From positions 132,532 through 196,531 of the forward strand of contig CAAEJV010000036.1 of NCBI GenBank assembly GCA_900756155.1: a stretch of DNA of 64,000 nucleotides. Reading direction: 5' to 3'. This document shows, piece by piece, positions 1-8,472 of this stretch (position 1 is the first letter of the stretch; each line of letters opens with the position of its first letter). The notes under the pieces were generated by a model. The model saw nothing but the letters and a program-made list of their open reading frames with translations. It was not told the DNA's origin and searched no databases. The translations under genes were made by a program, and so were the position numbers. Source of the DNA: Pasteurellaceae bacterium (GTDB taxonomy: Bacteria; Pseudomonadota; Gammaproteobacteria; Enterobacterales; Pasteurellaceae).

Positions 1-97
1 CAAAAATGAAAGGTTTCATTTGTGGATTCCAGTAACGAGTTTGGTGTCCGAAGTGTACGCCCGCGTTGATCATGTCGCGCATTGAAACTTGTGCCAT
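1..97 (-). CDS. rpsB: 30S ribosomal protein S2, N-terminal part only
   Basis: The reverse strand starts with ATG at 97 and reads MAQVSMRDMINAGVHFGHQT, then continues to the window edge. This is the characteristic start of ribosomal protein S2, a small-subunit protein needed to bind S1 and initiator complexes. Only 32 codons are visible. A clear Shine-Dalgarno sequence (AAAGGAAAA) precedes the ATG. In this group rpsB is normally followed by tsf (elongation factor Ts), which would lie outside the window. The upstream region holds a structured leader, listed separately. Confidence 0.97.
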   Translation of the reverse strand, partial: MAQVSMRDMINAGVHFGHQTRYWNPQMKPFIF

Positions 98-190
98 AAT
101 ATTTTCCTTTTGTTGGGGTTGAGCCTCCACATATCAGCTAATCGACCGTTTGGCACCCCGATTAAGCCTTAATGATATGTGTGTGTTGTT
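98..190 (-). promoter_or_regulatory. rpsB leader with two nested helices (S2 autoregulation candidate)
   Basis: Between 128 and 181 the transcript can fold into an 8-bp helix (CACATATC at 128-135 with GATATGTG at 174-181). It encloses a 6-bp helix (TAATCG at 139-144 with CGATTA at 159-164) and a short loop containing GGTGCC. Gammaproteobacterial rpsB-tsf leaders are known to be bound by S2 for translational feedback, and a paired structure just upstream of the ribosome binding site fits. Further upstream, reverse-strand TATAAA (236-241) followed by GC-rich CGCACCGC could be a growth-rate-type promoter, with no good -35. The fold is seen; the function is inferred. Confidence 0.6.
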
Positions 191-203
191 AATAATTAAA
201 AAC

Positions 204-228
204 GCTGCTTTTGAAACCCAAAAACAGC
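204..228 (-). terminator. hairpin with T-run: terminator of the methyltransferase gene or leader hairpin of rpsB
   Basis: On the reverse strand GCTGTTTTTG and CAAAAGCAGC pair over ten positions (one G-T wobble) around a GGTTT loop and are followed by GTTTTTAATT. It sits 39 bases beyond the stop of the methyltransferase gene, so it is probably that gene's intrinsic terminator. If rpsB is transcribed from the TATAAA at 236-241, the same hairpin would lie in the rpsB leader and act as an attenuator. Confidence 0.6.
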
Positions 229-266
229 GGTGCGATTTATACCATAAAGTGCGGTCAAAAACCAGT

Positions 267-1040
267 TTATTTTGTTAAATTCATCACTTTTCTTGCTTTA
301 ATAAACAATAAAGGGGGACGATGCCGCAAATCTTTAAATTCATCATGCCATTGTGGCTGCCCGGCTAACATAGGCTCAGCCATCTGTTCTATTTGAAAAC
401 CTGCAGCAATTAAATCATTAATAATCGTTGCTGTCGTGCGGTGATAGGTTTTGAAAGGTTGCTGAAACCAATTTCTCTCTCTCAGTCCTTCATCACGGTA
501 ATGATTTAAACGATAAGCGACTTGCTGTTTTTTCTCATTTTTTTCCCAGCGTTCCCCTTCTTTATGGCAAGTCGTAATCGGATGCTCTTGGGAAAAAACT
601 AATGTGCCGTTAGGCTTAAGCTTGTTGGCTATCATCGCTAATAAAGCAGGAAAATCCTCAATATAATGAAAAACAAAAGAGCTAGTAATGATATCAAAAT
701 CACTTTCTGGCAATTCTGTTAATTTTTCCATCGGTAACTGATATAACGAAAAACGTCCAGAAAATTGACCGCACTTTTGCAGATCTTGTTCGGCTTGTTC
801 TAGCATTTTAGCTGAAAGATCTGTTCCTACTACGCTCTCTGCATTGCGTTCTAGATAGAGTTGCAAATGTCCGCCCGTTCCACAACCTAGATCGAGTAAT
901 TTTTTCCCTTGTAAATCGGGTAGCAAGGAAAGCATAGTCGGCTTTTCCACTATTTCATTGAGACTGATGGGATTAGATCGAAGTTTTTGATAAAGCGTAA
1001 AGAAGTTTTCTTTATCGTAAACACTCGTTTTGTTATTCAT
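267..1040 (-). CDS. class I SAM-dependent methyltransferase, substrate unknown
   Basis: A 257-residue cytoplasmic protein with the Rossmann-type methyltransferase fold. The SAM-binding motif I LLDLGCGTGGH is at about residues 48-58, an acidic residue ends strand 2 (VVGTDLS), and the later motif ITSSFVFHYIEDF is at about 117-130. It belongs to the UbiE/Methyltransf_11-like group. The C-terminal third (WFQQPFKTYHRTTATIINDL) resembles small-molecule methyltransferases and does not identify the substrate. Start: ATG at 1040 preceded by AGGAAACAAA. It lies downstream of mtr but is separated from it by a terminator, so it is probably transcribed alone. A USS core lies inside it near 770. Confidence 0.85.
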   Translation of the reverse strand: MNNKTSVYDKENFFTLYQKLRSNPISLNEIVEKPTMLSLLPDLQGKKLLDLGCGTGGHLQLYLERNAESVVGTDLSAKMLEQAEQDLQKCGQFSGRFSLYQLPMEKLTELPESDFDIITSSFVFHYIEDFPALLAMIANKLKPNGTLVFSQEHPITTCHKEGERWEKNEKKQQVAYRLNHYRDEGLRERNWFQQPFKTYHRTTATIINDLIAAGFQIEQMAEPMLAGQPQWHDEFKDLRHRPPLLFIKARKVMNLTK

Positions 1041-1065
1041 TTTGTTTCCTATGCAAAATTAAAAA

Positions 1066-1084
1066 GGGCGTATTTGATACGCCC
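1066..1084 (-). terminator. intrinsic terminator of mtr
   Basis: GGGCGTAT and ATACGCCC pair around a 3-base loop, followed on the reverse strand by TTTTTAATTTT. It lies 21 bases past the mtr stop and just before the methyltransferase start. Confidence 0.85.
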
Positions 1085-1105
1085 CTACTATATTAACGTG
1101 AAAAC

Positions 1106-2362
1106 TTATCCTGCGAAACTTGCAAACCATCCTAAGTTTGCACCTACTTGTGCCACAATATTTAACACACCGAATAAGATCACAAAGCCAATCATAAAAT
1201 TACCACCATAGACTTTATAAGTCGCATTTGGGAATTTTTGACGACTAGCTCTGGCAAGCAGTGCTGGTACGATTGCTGCCCAAATGGTTGCAGCTAATCC
1301 TGCATAACCAATGGCAATCACGAAGCCATAAGGGAATTGTAAACTTAATAATAACGGCGGTAAGAACGTCACCAATGTAGTTTTGGTTCTGCCTAACAAG
1401 CTGTCATCAAATTTAAATAAATCGGCAATGTAGTCGAATAACCCTAAAGTCACTCCTAAGAATGAAGTCGCAATAGCCATATAAGCAAAGAAATTCAACA
1501 CAACGGCAATGTATTCCACTTCAATGTATTTATGTAACGCTTCCAATAATGCTGATACATCACCACCTTTTGCAATCACCGGAGCAAATTCGGTACGCGG
1601 TAAATTACCTTGCACCGCAAGCTGCCATAAAATGTAAATCACTAAGGCTAAACCTGTACCAATAAAGATCGATTTCATCACGCGACGACCATCACGATCG
1701 TAATATTTGACGAGGCTCGGTACATTTCCGTGGAAACCAAAAGACACTAAGCAAACTGGAAGTGCGGTCAATAAATAAGGCAAATAGCTTTGTTCACCTT
1801 CCGCAATGGTATTGAATAAGACCTCTGTTTTTACAGAGCTCAATAAGCCTGCGGTAGAAAGGAAGAAAGCCACCACCATTCCAATGATCAAAATGGTTGT
1901 GAAACGATCCACGGCTTTAGTGGAAAGCCATACGAAAGCCGCAAGAATAAAACAGAAAATTAAGGAGCCAGAAGTACGTCCAATATCGACCGCACTTTCA
2001 GCAGAACCAAAAGCTTGATTAAGCAAATTTTGTGTAATCCCACCGCCAGAAGTGATGTAGGCATAAGTCAAAATATACAACACAAAAGCAACAGAAAGAC
2101 CATTGATAATATTCCAACCTTTACCTAACAAATCTTTTACGATGGTGTCAAAGCTTGAGCCGGTAGGATAATGTAAGTTGGCTTCTAAGATCATCAAACC
2201 TGATGTGGTCATACAAAACCAAGTGTAAACTAAAGCCAGAATAGAGCCGATAAACCATACACCGGCCGTTGAGGTTGGGTTAGCAAGCATACCAGCACCA
2301 ATCGCAGTACCCGCAATAATCATGGCGCCGCCTAATAAAGAAGGAGATTTTTTTATTGTCAT
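1106..2362 (-). CDS. mtr: tryptophan-specific permease Mtr
   Basis: A 418-residue inner-membrane amino acid:H+ symporter of the aromatic amino acid permease family (HAAAP), with about eleven membrane segments. It imports tryptophan. The N-terminus GGAMIIAGTAIGAGMLANP and the stretch LMILEANLHYPTGSSFDT follow Mtr of Escherichia coli closely, as do GFHGNVPSLVKYY and the end KVYGGNFMIGFVILFG. It is closer to Mtr than to TyrP or TnaB, as far as memory of the families allows. Start: ATG at 2362 with AGGA seven bases upstream. The promoter carries a palindrome matching the spacing of a TrpR operator, which supports the assignment independently. Confidence 0.92.
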   Translation of the reverse strand: MTIKKSPSLLGGAMIIAGTAIGAGMLANPTSTAGVWFIGSILALVYTWFCMTTSGLMILEANLHYPTGSSFDTIVKDLLGKGWNIINGLSVAFVLYILTYAYITSGGGITQNLLNQAFGSAESAVDIGRTSGSLIFCFILAAFVWLSTKAVDRFTTILIIGMVVAFFLSTAGLLSSVKTEVLFNTIAEGEQSYLPYLLTALPVCLVSFGFHGNVPSLVKYYDRDGRRVMKSIFIGTGLALVIYILWQLAVQGNLPRTEFAPVIAKGGDVSALLEALHKYIEVEYIAVVLNFFAYMAIATSFLGVTLGLFDYIADLFKFDDSLLGRTKTTLVTFLPPLLLSLQFPYGFVIAIGYAGLAATIWAAIVPALLARASRQKFPNATYKVYGGNFMIGFVILFGVLNIVAQVGANLGWFASFAG

Positions 2363-2380
2363 CGTTAAGTCCTAAAATAA

Positions 2381-2419
2381 AAATTTGCACTATTATAGTA
2401 GTGCAAATTTAAAAGACAA
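2381..2419 (-). promoter_or_regulatory. mtr promoter with TrpR-like operator over the -10 box
   Basis: On the reverse strand TTGTCT (2414-2419) and TATAAT (2392-2397) are spaced by 16 bases. The -10 box lies inside a perfect 12-bp inverted repeat: AAATTTGCACTA at 2381-2392, six bases, TAGTGCAAATTT at 2399-2410. Its core, CTA-N6-TAG flanked by GCA/TGC, has the half-site spacing of the trp operator (CTAGTTAACTAG). TrpR represses mtr in E. coli, so a repressor occluding the -10 box is expected. The palindrome is seen; TrpR binding is inferred. Confidence 0.65.
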
Positions 2420-2483
2420 TCTTTTTGTATCGACAAAACGCAATAAATTCATATAATCTGCCATCTCAACAAAAGGATAATTT

Positions 2484-3263
2484 ATGAAAAAACAACTCAA
2501 AAGTTTTGCTTTTGCTGTATTAGCAGGGGCGGTTATCACGTCTTGTGCGGATTCTGCCTCAATCAATCAAGAAGCAGCAAGCAGCTATACACAAGAAATG
2601 GGGAAAATCCGCTCACAAGGTGCGATTGATACCACATCAAATACCGCTAGACGTATCCATCATGTCTTTAACAAAATGGTGCCTTATGCAAACCAAGCAA
2701 ACGAAACAGGCTTAAAGTTTAATTGGCAAATCAATGTCATTAAATCTAAAGAGCTCAATGCTTGGGCAATGCCTGGCGGGAAAATGGCTTTCTACACAGG
2801 TTTAGTAGATACCTTACAACTAAACGACAATGAAATTGCCGTTGTAATGGGACATGAAATGGCACACGCCTTAAAAGAACATGGTAAAGCCAAAGCCAAC
2901 TTCGGCACCATGAGTGCCATTGCAGGCGCTATTGGTGGAACAGCACTGTCTGTTGTGGTTGGAGCCGATGTGACTGATTTAGTGACACTCACGAAAGACT
3001 TTGCTTTAGATAAACCTTACTCTCGTAGCGCAGAAACTGAAGCGGATGAAGTTGGATTAATGCTAATGGCTCGCTCAGGTTACAATCCTCAAGTCGCACC
3101 AGGTTTATGGCAAAAAATGGCTAAAGCCTCAGGTGGTTCTAAAGGGGCACTTGATGTGTTAGCTTCTACTCACCCAAGTGATGAATCCCGCCAAGAAAAC
3201 TTACAACGCTTATTACCTGAAGCGATGGAACTTTATAAAGCGGCAAAAAATAAAAATGGTTAA
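2484..3263 (+). CDS. loiP: M48-family metalloprotease lipoprotein, LoiP (YggG)-like
   Basis: A 259-residue lipoprotein. The signal peptide ends in a lipobox-like VITSC at about residues 17-21, so the mature protein should be lipid-anchored in the envelope. The zinc motif HEMAH (about 128-132), preceded by NDNEIAVVMG, defines a peptidase M48 domain. The third zinc ligand is in SAETEADEVGL (about 182-192). E. coli LoiP is an outer-membrane-associated protease involved in envelope quality control. Start: ATG with AAAGGA seven bases upstream. It is divergent from mtr and followed by its own terminator, so it is monocistronic. Confidence 0.88.
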   Translation: MKKQLKSFAFAVLAGAVITSCADSASINQEAASSYTQEMGKIRSQGAIDTTSNTARRIHHVFNKMVPYANQANETGLKFNWQINVIKSKELNAWAMPGGKMAFYTGLVDTLQLNDNEIAVVMGHEMAHALKEHGKAKANFGTMSAIAGAIGGTALSVVVGADVTDLVTLTKDFALDKPYSRSAETEADEVGLMLMARSGYNPQVAPGLWQKMAKASGGSKGALDVLASTHPSDESRQENLQRLLPEAMELYKAAKNKNG

Positions 3264-3301
3264 ATAAAAACGGTTAAAAAATTGACCGCACTTTCATAAA
3301 T

Positions 3302-3328
3302 AAAAAGCGAACATCATGTTCGCTTTTT
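3302..3328 (+). terminator. intrinsic terminator of loiP
   Basis: AAAAAGCGAACA and TGTTCGCTTTTTT pair around a short loop and end in a T-run. Confidence 0.9.
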
Positions 3329-3342
3329 TAATCTCTAAAAGA

Positions 3343-3373
3343 AAACCGCACTTGAAAAATCAAAGTGCGGTTT
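3343..3373 (-). terminator. inverted pair of uptake sequences acting as terminator of acrB
   Basis: AAACCGCACTT (3343-3353) and AAGTGCGGTTT (3363-3373) are opposed copies of the Haemophilus uptake signal and form an 11-bp stem twenty bases beyond the acrB stop. Such pairs are known to double as terminators in Haemophilus. Confidence 0.8.
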
Positions 3374-3392
3374 GTTTTTATAGTATTTTCAA

Positions 3393-6300
3393 TTAATGTT
3401 GTTCGTTAATGTGACCTTCAATTGGTTTTACATTTTCATCAAACACTGGTAACGGTTTGTGTTCGCTTGCAATGTAAGAATAAATCACTGGCAATACGAA
3501 CAAGGTAAACAATGTACCGATTGCCAAACCTGCCACGATAACGATACCAATACTGAAACGAGATACCGCACCTGCACCTGTTGCATAAAGCAACGGTACA
3601 AGACCTGCAATCATCGCTGCGGTTGTCATCAGAATTGGACGTAAACGTACTTTAGCCGCTTCGGTAATCGCTTCAACACGCGTTTTACCATGATTTAATT
3701 GCTCTTCTTTCGCTACTTCACACATTAAAATACCGTGTTTTGTGATAAGACCAACTAAGGTAATCAAACCCACTTGTGAGTAGATATTGAGTGTCGTTCC
3801 AGCAATCCCTACAAATCCAAAGGCATTTAAGGCTAACAATGCACCACTTACAGCTAACGGCACAGAAATCATAATCACGATTGGATCGCGAATTGATTCA
3901 AACTGAATTGCCAAGACTAAGAAAATAATCACTACCGCAAGTAAGAAGGTTACAGCAAGTGCATTACCTTCTTGTACTAACTGACGCGCTTCACTTTTAA
4001 AGTCATAGTTATAACCCTGTGGTAAAGTATTTTTCGCATTGTCCTGTAACCATTGGATCGCATCACCAATTGAAGTACCTGGCATCGGTACAGCACTAAT
4101 CACCGCAGAGTTTAACTGGCTGAAACGAGGCAATGTACTTGGTTGCGGTTCCAATGTAGCCGTTACCAAGCTGCTTAATGGAACAGAGGTACCATTTGCT
4201 GCGGTGATGTAATACTTATTAAAACTTTCCGGAGATAAACGATTGTCACGTTTTACTTGGGAAATAATTTTATAAGCACGGCCGTCAATATCCACACGCT
4301 CAATGGTTGCGGCAGATAAGAAGCTACCTAAAGTACGGCTGATTTGTTGCATCGTAATGCCGTAAGTCCCTGCTTTTTCACGATCAATCTTAATGCGCAT
4401 TTGAGCGGTATCAAATTTAAGATCGAGATTGGTATAAACGAACTTACTGGATTTTTGCATATCCTCTAAGAATTTACCGGCTACATTTGCTAAATCGCCG
4501 TAATCTTGTGATGTGCTGATCACAAAACCAATCGGAGGTCCTTGCTCCCCTGTATCAATTTCTGGGAACGAGAAGCCTTGTACAGATACCTCAGGAATTG
4601 ATTTCGCTTTCGCATTTAATTCATTTAAGATCTCAGTTTGGCTTTTTGAACGTTCTTTCCAGTCTTTTAACGTAATGACGTTTAAAGATTGGTTAGAAGT
4701 TGGTGCGCCTGAAATTGTCATAGCAAACTGCACTTCTGGCGTATTTTTTAAAATCTCTTGATAAGGTGCCATCGCATTTTGCACATAATCCACGTTTACG
4801 TTAGACGGTGCTGAACCAATCGCTAAAAATGCCCCTTTATCTTCTGCTGGTGTTAATTCACTCGAAAGCGATTTAAACAACACGGGTAAGGTTGCAAAGA
4901 TAATCGCCGCAAACATCAACATACATTTACGGTTTACCATCACCAAATCAAGTACATACGCATAAGCTGCATTCACTTTACTAAGGGTATGCTCTACTCG
5001 TTGTTCCAATTTACTTGGAGCCTCATTGGATTTTAGCAATTTACTGGTCATCATTGGTGAAAGCGTTAATGCTACGATACCGGAAATAAATACTGCTCCA
5101 GCAAGGGTTAAAGCAAACTCTTTAAACAACGTACCCGTAATACCGCCCATTAACGCCATTGGAGAATATACCGCAATCAAGGCTATAGTCATGGAAATAA
5201 CCGGAACGGCAATTTCACGCGTACCAATAATCGCCGCACGGAATGGTGTTTCACCTAACTTAATGTGGCGGTCTACGTTTTCCAATACCACAATCGCATC
5301 ATCCACCACCAAACCAATGGCTAGAACCAATGCCAGCAAAGTCATCAAGTTAATAGAGAAATCAAATGATTGAAGCAACATGATTACCCCAATTAATGAA
5401 ATCGGAATGGTGATAACCGGGATTAACATCGCACGGAATGAACCAATAAACATGGTAATCACCACCAACACGATCAGCGTTGCCTCAACAATCGTTTTGA
5501 TTACTTCATTAATGGAGTTATTAATCGCAATTGTACGGTCATATAAGATGTCAGATTCAATAGCATCCGGCAGATTATTTTTAATACTGTCATATAGCGG
5601 ACGCACTTTCGCAACTACCGTTAATGGGTTTGCTGACGAAGTTGGATTAATCGCTAATACAACGGAATCTGCGCCATTCGCTACCGCACGTGAGCTATCA
5701 CTTGATTTATTTAATTCAATATCAGCGATATCGCGTAAACGTACTAACTTATCACCGTTAGACGTCACAATTAAGTTACCTAATTCTTCAACCGATTTTG
5801 TCGTGGTTTCTACTTTGTTTTTATAGGTTACAAAATAGCCATTATCATTACCTGCTGCTGTTTGAATGTTATTCGCTGATAATGCGGACATCACTTGTGT
5901 GGCAGAAAGGTTTTGAGCCGCCATTTTTTCTGGATCTAACCAAATACGAAGTGCGTACTCAGATGCACCAAAGATCTGCACACTCGCCACCCCTTCTACA
6001 GTAAAGAACTGAGGTTTGACTACGCGTTGAATATAGTCAGTCACTTGGCTTGCATCAAGCTTGTCAGAACGGAAACTAATATACATAATCCCCGAACCAC
6101 CGGTTGATGAAGAAATCGTTGGATCTTCAATACCACTTGGTAATTCAGAACGAACTGAGTTAACTTTAGCTAAAACATCTGCCAAGGCCGCATTCGGATC
6201 CGTATTTAATTTCATTTTTACGGTGACAGTTGACGTACTTGGGCTAGAGCTTGAAGACATATAGTCCACATTATCTGCTTGCGCTACCGCCTCTTCAATT

Positions 6301-6497
6301 TTGGAAGTAACAAACGCTTGAATTAAGTTCGCATCCGCCCCTGGATATGCAGTGGTCACCGTAATCACCGTCGTGGTCATTTTCGGATATTCGCGCACAG
6401 CCAATTTCGAGATCGCTTGTAATCCTAAAATAATGATTAACAAGCTAATCGAAACCGCCAAAACAGGACGACGAATAAATATATCGGTAAATTTCAT
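3393..6497 (-). CDS. acrB: RND multidrug efflux transporter, inner-membrane pump AcrB
   Basis: A 1034-residue proton-driven drug exporter of the HAE1 resistance-nodulation-division family, forming the trimeric inner-membrane part of a tripartite pump. It begins MKFTDIFIRRPVLAVSISLL, typical of the family. It has two large periplasmic loops and twelve membrane segments. The proton-relay aspartates lie in GLVVDDAIVVLENV in the first half. The second half repeats the fold (VGLITLVGLITKHGILM). It is 13 bases downstream of acrA with a Shine-Dalgarno TAGGAAAAG. The outer-membrane channel (TolC) is not encoded here, as is usual. In H. influenzae this pump exports dyes, detergents and macrolides. Confidence 0.95.
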   Translation of the reverse strand: MKFTDIFIRRPVLAVSISLLIIILGLQAISKLAVREYPKMTTTVITVTTAYPGADANLIQAFVTSKIEEAVAQADNVDYMSSSSSPSTSTVTVKMKLNTDPNAALADVLAKVNSVRSELPSGIEDPTISSSTGGSGIMYISFRSDKLDASQVTDYIQRVVKPQFFTVEGVASVQIFGASEYALRIWLDPEKMAAQNLSATQVMSALSANNIQTAAGNDNGYFVTYKNKVETTTKSVEELGNLIVTSNGDKLVRLRDIADIELNKSSDSSRAVANGADSVVLAINPTSSANPLTVVAKVRPLYDSIKNNLPDAIESDILYDRTIAINNSINEVIKTIVEATLIVLVVITMFIGSFRAMLIPVITIPISLIGVIMLLQSFDFSINLMTLLALVLAIGLVVDDAIVVLENVDRHIKLGETPFRAAIIGTREIAVPVISMTIALIAVYSPMALMGGITGTLFKEFALTLAGAVFISGIVALTLSPMMTSKLLKSNEAPSKLEQRVEHTLSKVNAAYAYVLDLVMVNRKCMLMFAAIIFATLPVLFKSLSSELTPAEDKGAFLAIGSAPSNVNVDYVQNAMAPYQEILKNTPEVQFAMTISGAPTSNQSLNVITLKDWKERSKSQTEILNELNAKAKSIPEVSVQGFSFPEIDTGEQGPPIGFVISTSQDYGDLANVAGKFLEDMQKSSKFVYTNLDLKFDTAQMRIKIDREKAGTYGITMQQISRTLGSFLSAATIERVDIDGRAYKIISQVKRDNRLSPESFNKYYITAANGTSVPLSSLVTATLEPQPSTLPRFSQLNSAVISAVPMPGTSIGDAIQWLQDNAKNTLPQGYNYDFKSEARQLVQEGNALAVTFLLAVVIIFLVLAIQFESIRDPIVIMISVPLAVSGALLALNAFGFVGIAGTTLNIYSQVGLITLVGLITKHGILMCEVAKEEQLNHGKTRVEAITEAAKVRLRPILMTTAAMIAGLVPLLYATGAGAVSRFSIGIVIVAGLAIGTLFTLFVLPVIYSYIASEHKPLPVFDENVKPIEGHINEQH

Positions 6498-6510
6498 TCG
6501 CTTTTCCTAA

Positions 6511-7707
6511 TTAAAGATTCGTTTTATTCGCAGGTTGTTCAGTACCTACGCCCGCTTTATCTGCAACAGAGACTAATGCACCGTTACTTAAGTTTTGCTG
6601 ACCGCCGGTCACAATTTTATCGCCGACTTTAACTTCATCGCCTTTTAATTGTGCATAAATACCTTGACGATCTTTCGTAAATACAGTGATTGATTTTGCA
6701 CGGTACATATTCGCCGCTTTTTCTGCGCCGCCTAATTTCTCAATATCTTCATCGGAAAGTGCGGTCAAAATATAAAGCGATTCGCCATACATGTTGTAGC
6801 TCACTGCCACTTGTGGCACAACGATTTGATTATGCTCAGTTGGTAAAGCAACATTTAAGCGAGTAAACATTCCGGATAATAATTTTGCACCGTCTTCTGG
6901 TTCAAACGTTGCTTGAACATCGACTAAACCCGTTGAAGAATTAATTGCTGGCTCAATTGCGGTAACCTTTGCTGCAAAGGTTTCACCTTTACGTGCGTCT
7001 GCCGTAGCCGTTACTTTTTGACCGATATGCAATTTATCTAATAGATTTTGCGCAATGGCAAAATCTACTTTCATGGAAGAACGATCTTCAACACGCACAA
7101 TCTCAGCACCGTTTGAAACGTATTGACCGACATTTACTTTTACAATACCCGCTTTACCATCAAATGGTGCCACGATTTGGCGACGTTCAATGGTTGCTTT
7201 TAATGACTCAATATTTGCCGCTTGTGCTTCATAAGCTGATTTTGCGTTATCTAATTCTTGACGAGAAACGGCACCGCTGCCCGCAAGGTTTGCATAACGT
7301 TGATAAGTTTGACGTAATGACACCACTTGAGCTTGAGCCGCTTGTAAGCTTGCACGCTCAACGGAACTATCTAACTCAACTAACAAATCACCCTTTTTCA
7401 CGCTTTGGCCATTTTGCACGAGCACTTTAGACACGGTTCCAGCGCTTTGTGCACTTAACATCGCCCCTTGATTTGGACGAACAAGACCTGTTGTTTCAAT
7501 GATCGGCGTCCATTCTGAAGCCTTAACTGTCATTGCGGTAACAGGAGAAGCTGTTTCAGGTTTATTTGCTAAGAAATCAGCAATGCCTTTTGCCTTCATT
7601 TGATTAAGGAAAATCATTGCTGCAAAAATTAACACAAATACGCCTAACGCTAATTTCAAAAAGAAAACGTGTGAACGCTTTGGTTTATCAGTTTGAGTTA
7701 TACTCAT
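6511..7707 (-). CDS. acrA: RND efflux periplasmic adaptor AcrA
   Basis: A 398-residue membrane fusion protein linking AcrB to an outer-membrane channel. An N-terminal hydrophobic segment (about residues 16-36) has no lipobox cysteine, so it is probably anchored by an uncleaved helix rather than by lipid, unlike E. coli AcrA. A lipoyl half-motif (AGTVSKVLVQNGQSVKKGD, about 89-107) is followed by an alpha-hairpin rich in Ala and Gln. The second lipoyl half is IVAPFDGKAGIVKVNVGQYV, and a beta-barrel and membrane-proximal domain follow. ATG is preceded by ATGGAG. It lies between acrR (30 bases) and acrB (13 bases), so the three genes form one operon. Confidence 0.94.
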   Translation of the reverse strand: MSITQTDKPKRSHVFFLKLALGVFVLIFAAMIFLNQMKAKGIADFLANKPETASPVTAMTVKASEWTPIIETTGLVRPNQGAMLSAQSAGTVSKVLVQNGQSVKKGDLLVELDSSVERASLQAAQAQVVSLRQTYQRYANLAGSGAVSRQELDNAKSAYEAQAANIESLKATIERRQIVAPFDGKAGIVKVNVGQYVSNGAEIVRVEDRSSMKVDFAIAQNLLDKLHIGQKVTATADARKGETFAAKVTAIEPAINSSTGLVDVQATFEPEDGAKLLSGMFTRLNVALPTEHNQIVVPQVAVSYNMYGESLYILTALSDEDIEKLGGAEKAANMYRAKSITVFTKDRQGIYAQLKGDEVKVGDKIVTGGQQNLSNGALVSVADKAGVGTEQPANKTNL

Positions 7708-7737
7708 TTGGAAAACTCCATTAAGACAATAAAATGA

Positions 7738-8316
7738 CTATTTCTGAATTGCACGCCAAGAGCGTTCAATGACAGATTCTAACACAACATCGGTAACCGC
7801 TATACCGAGAAATTTGTTATCTGAGGCTAAAACTATTGCAGTATCTAGACTCAGCAAAAATAAAATTCGAGGTTCTAAATTAGCTAACACATTTGCTGCT
7901 TGTCCATTGAGACAAAACTGATCCCAGCACGAATGCTCCATTTCTTTGCAGGTTTCAATAAACTCCAGCAAAGATTTATACTGGTTCATATTTGACAAAA
8001 CCGTTGGATTTTCTTGAAGAAAATGCCAAATATTCCACCACATTTTTCTGTATTGTTCGAAAAAAGGTTGATTTTCATCAAAACCTTCTTCAATCGCCAT
8101 AACAAACTTATTGAACACTCGACGAGCAAATTGTGCTAATAACTCGTCTTTACTCTTAAAATAAAGATAAATCGTGCCAGCTGCGATGCCTGCTTCCTTG
8201 GCTAACTTATGCATAGAAAGATGATGTAATCCTTCTTTTGCCATAAGACGATCTGTTGCATCAAAGATCTGCTCGCTGACATCAAGCTTCGTTTTAGAGG
8301 CTTTTACTTGTCGCAT
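7738..8316 (-). CDS. acrR: TetR-family repressor of the efflux operon, AcrR
   Basis: A 192-residue TetR-type regulator. The N-terminal helix-turn-helix (about residues 10-60) contains GLHHLSMHKLAKEAGIAAG followed by the family signature TIYLYFKSKDELLAQF. The C-terminal ligand domain is variable. It is the first gene of the acrRAB operon and should repress its own promoter until a drug binds. The ATG at 8316 has no good Shine-Dalgarno sequence, which suggests low translation, as is usual for repressors. A palindrome 59-80 bases upstream is a candidate binding site. Confidence 0.92.
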   Translation of the reverse strand: MRQVKASKTKLDVSEQIFDATDRLMAKEGLHHLSMHKLAKEAGIAAGTIYLYFKSKDELLAQFARRVFNKFVMAIEEGFDENQPFFEQYRKMWWNIWHFLQENPTVLSNMNQYKSLLEFIETCKEMEHSCWDQFCLNGQAANVLANLEPRILFLLSLDTAIVLASDNKFLGIAVTDVVLESVIERSWRAIQK

Positions 8317-8374
8317 AATAAAAAATTAAATTCTTAGGGTTATATATGAGAAAGGTCATTTAAGATGAATATCA

Positions 8375-8396
8375 AAAATGAATAAACGTTCATTTT
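8375..8396. promoter_or_regulatory. palindrome upstream of acrR, candidate AcrR operator
   Basis: AAAATGAA (8375-8382), six bases, TTCATTTT (8389-8396): a perfect 8-bp dyad containing TGAA-N6-TTCA, the kind of site bound by TetR-family dimers. It is the only strong dyad between acrR and the ftsN terminator. Confidence 0.5.
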
Positions 8397-8432
8397 ATTG
8401 ATTTTTCGTTTTTTGGCAAGTGAAAATATAAA

Positions 8433-8462
8433 AAAAGTGCGGTTATTTTTAACCGCACTTTT
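8433..8462 (-). terminator. inverted uptake-sequence pair, terminator of ftsN
   Basis: AAAAGTGCGGTT and AACCGCACTTTT pair perfectly over 12 bases around ATTTTT, ten bases past the ftsN stop. The flanking A-run gives a T-run on the reverse strand. Confidence 0.85.
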
Positions 8463-8472
8463 AAATTCTGAA

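Noticed and set aside
5026..5826. Two long forward frames (115 and 148 codons) opposite acrB
   Set aside because: Antisense to conserved membrane helices of acrB; composition (Ile/Ala/Thr-rich) mirrors the complement of the pump sequence.
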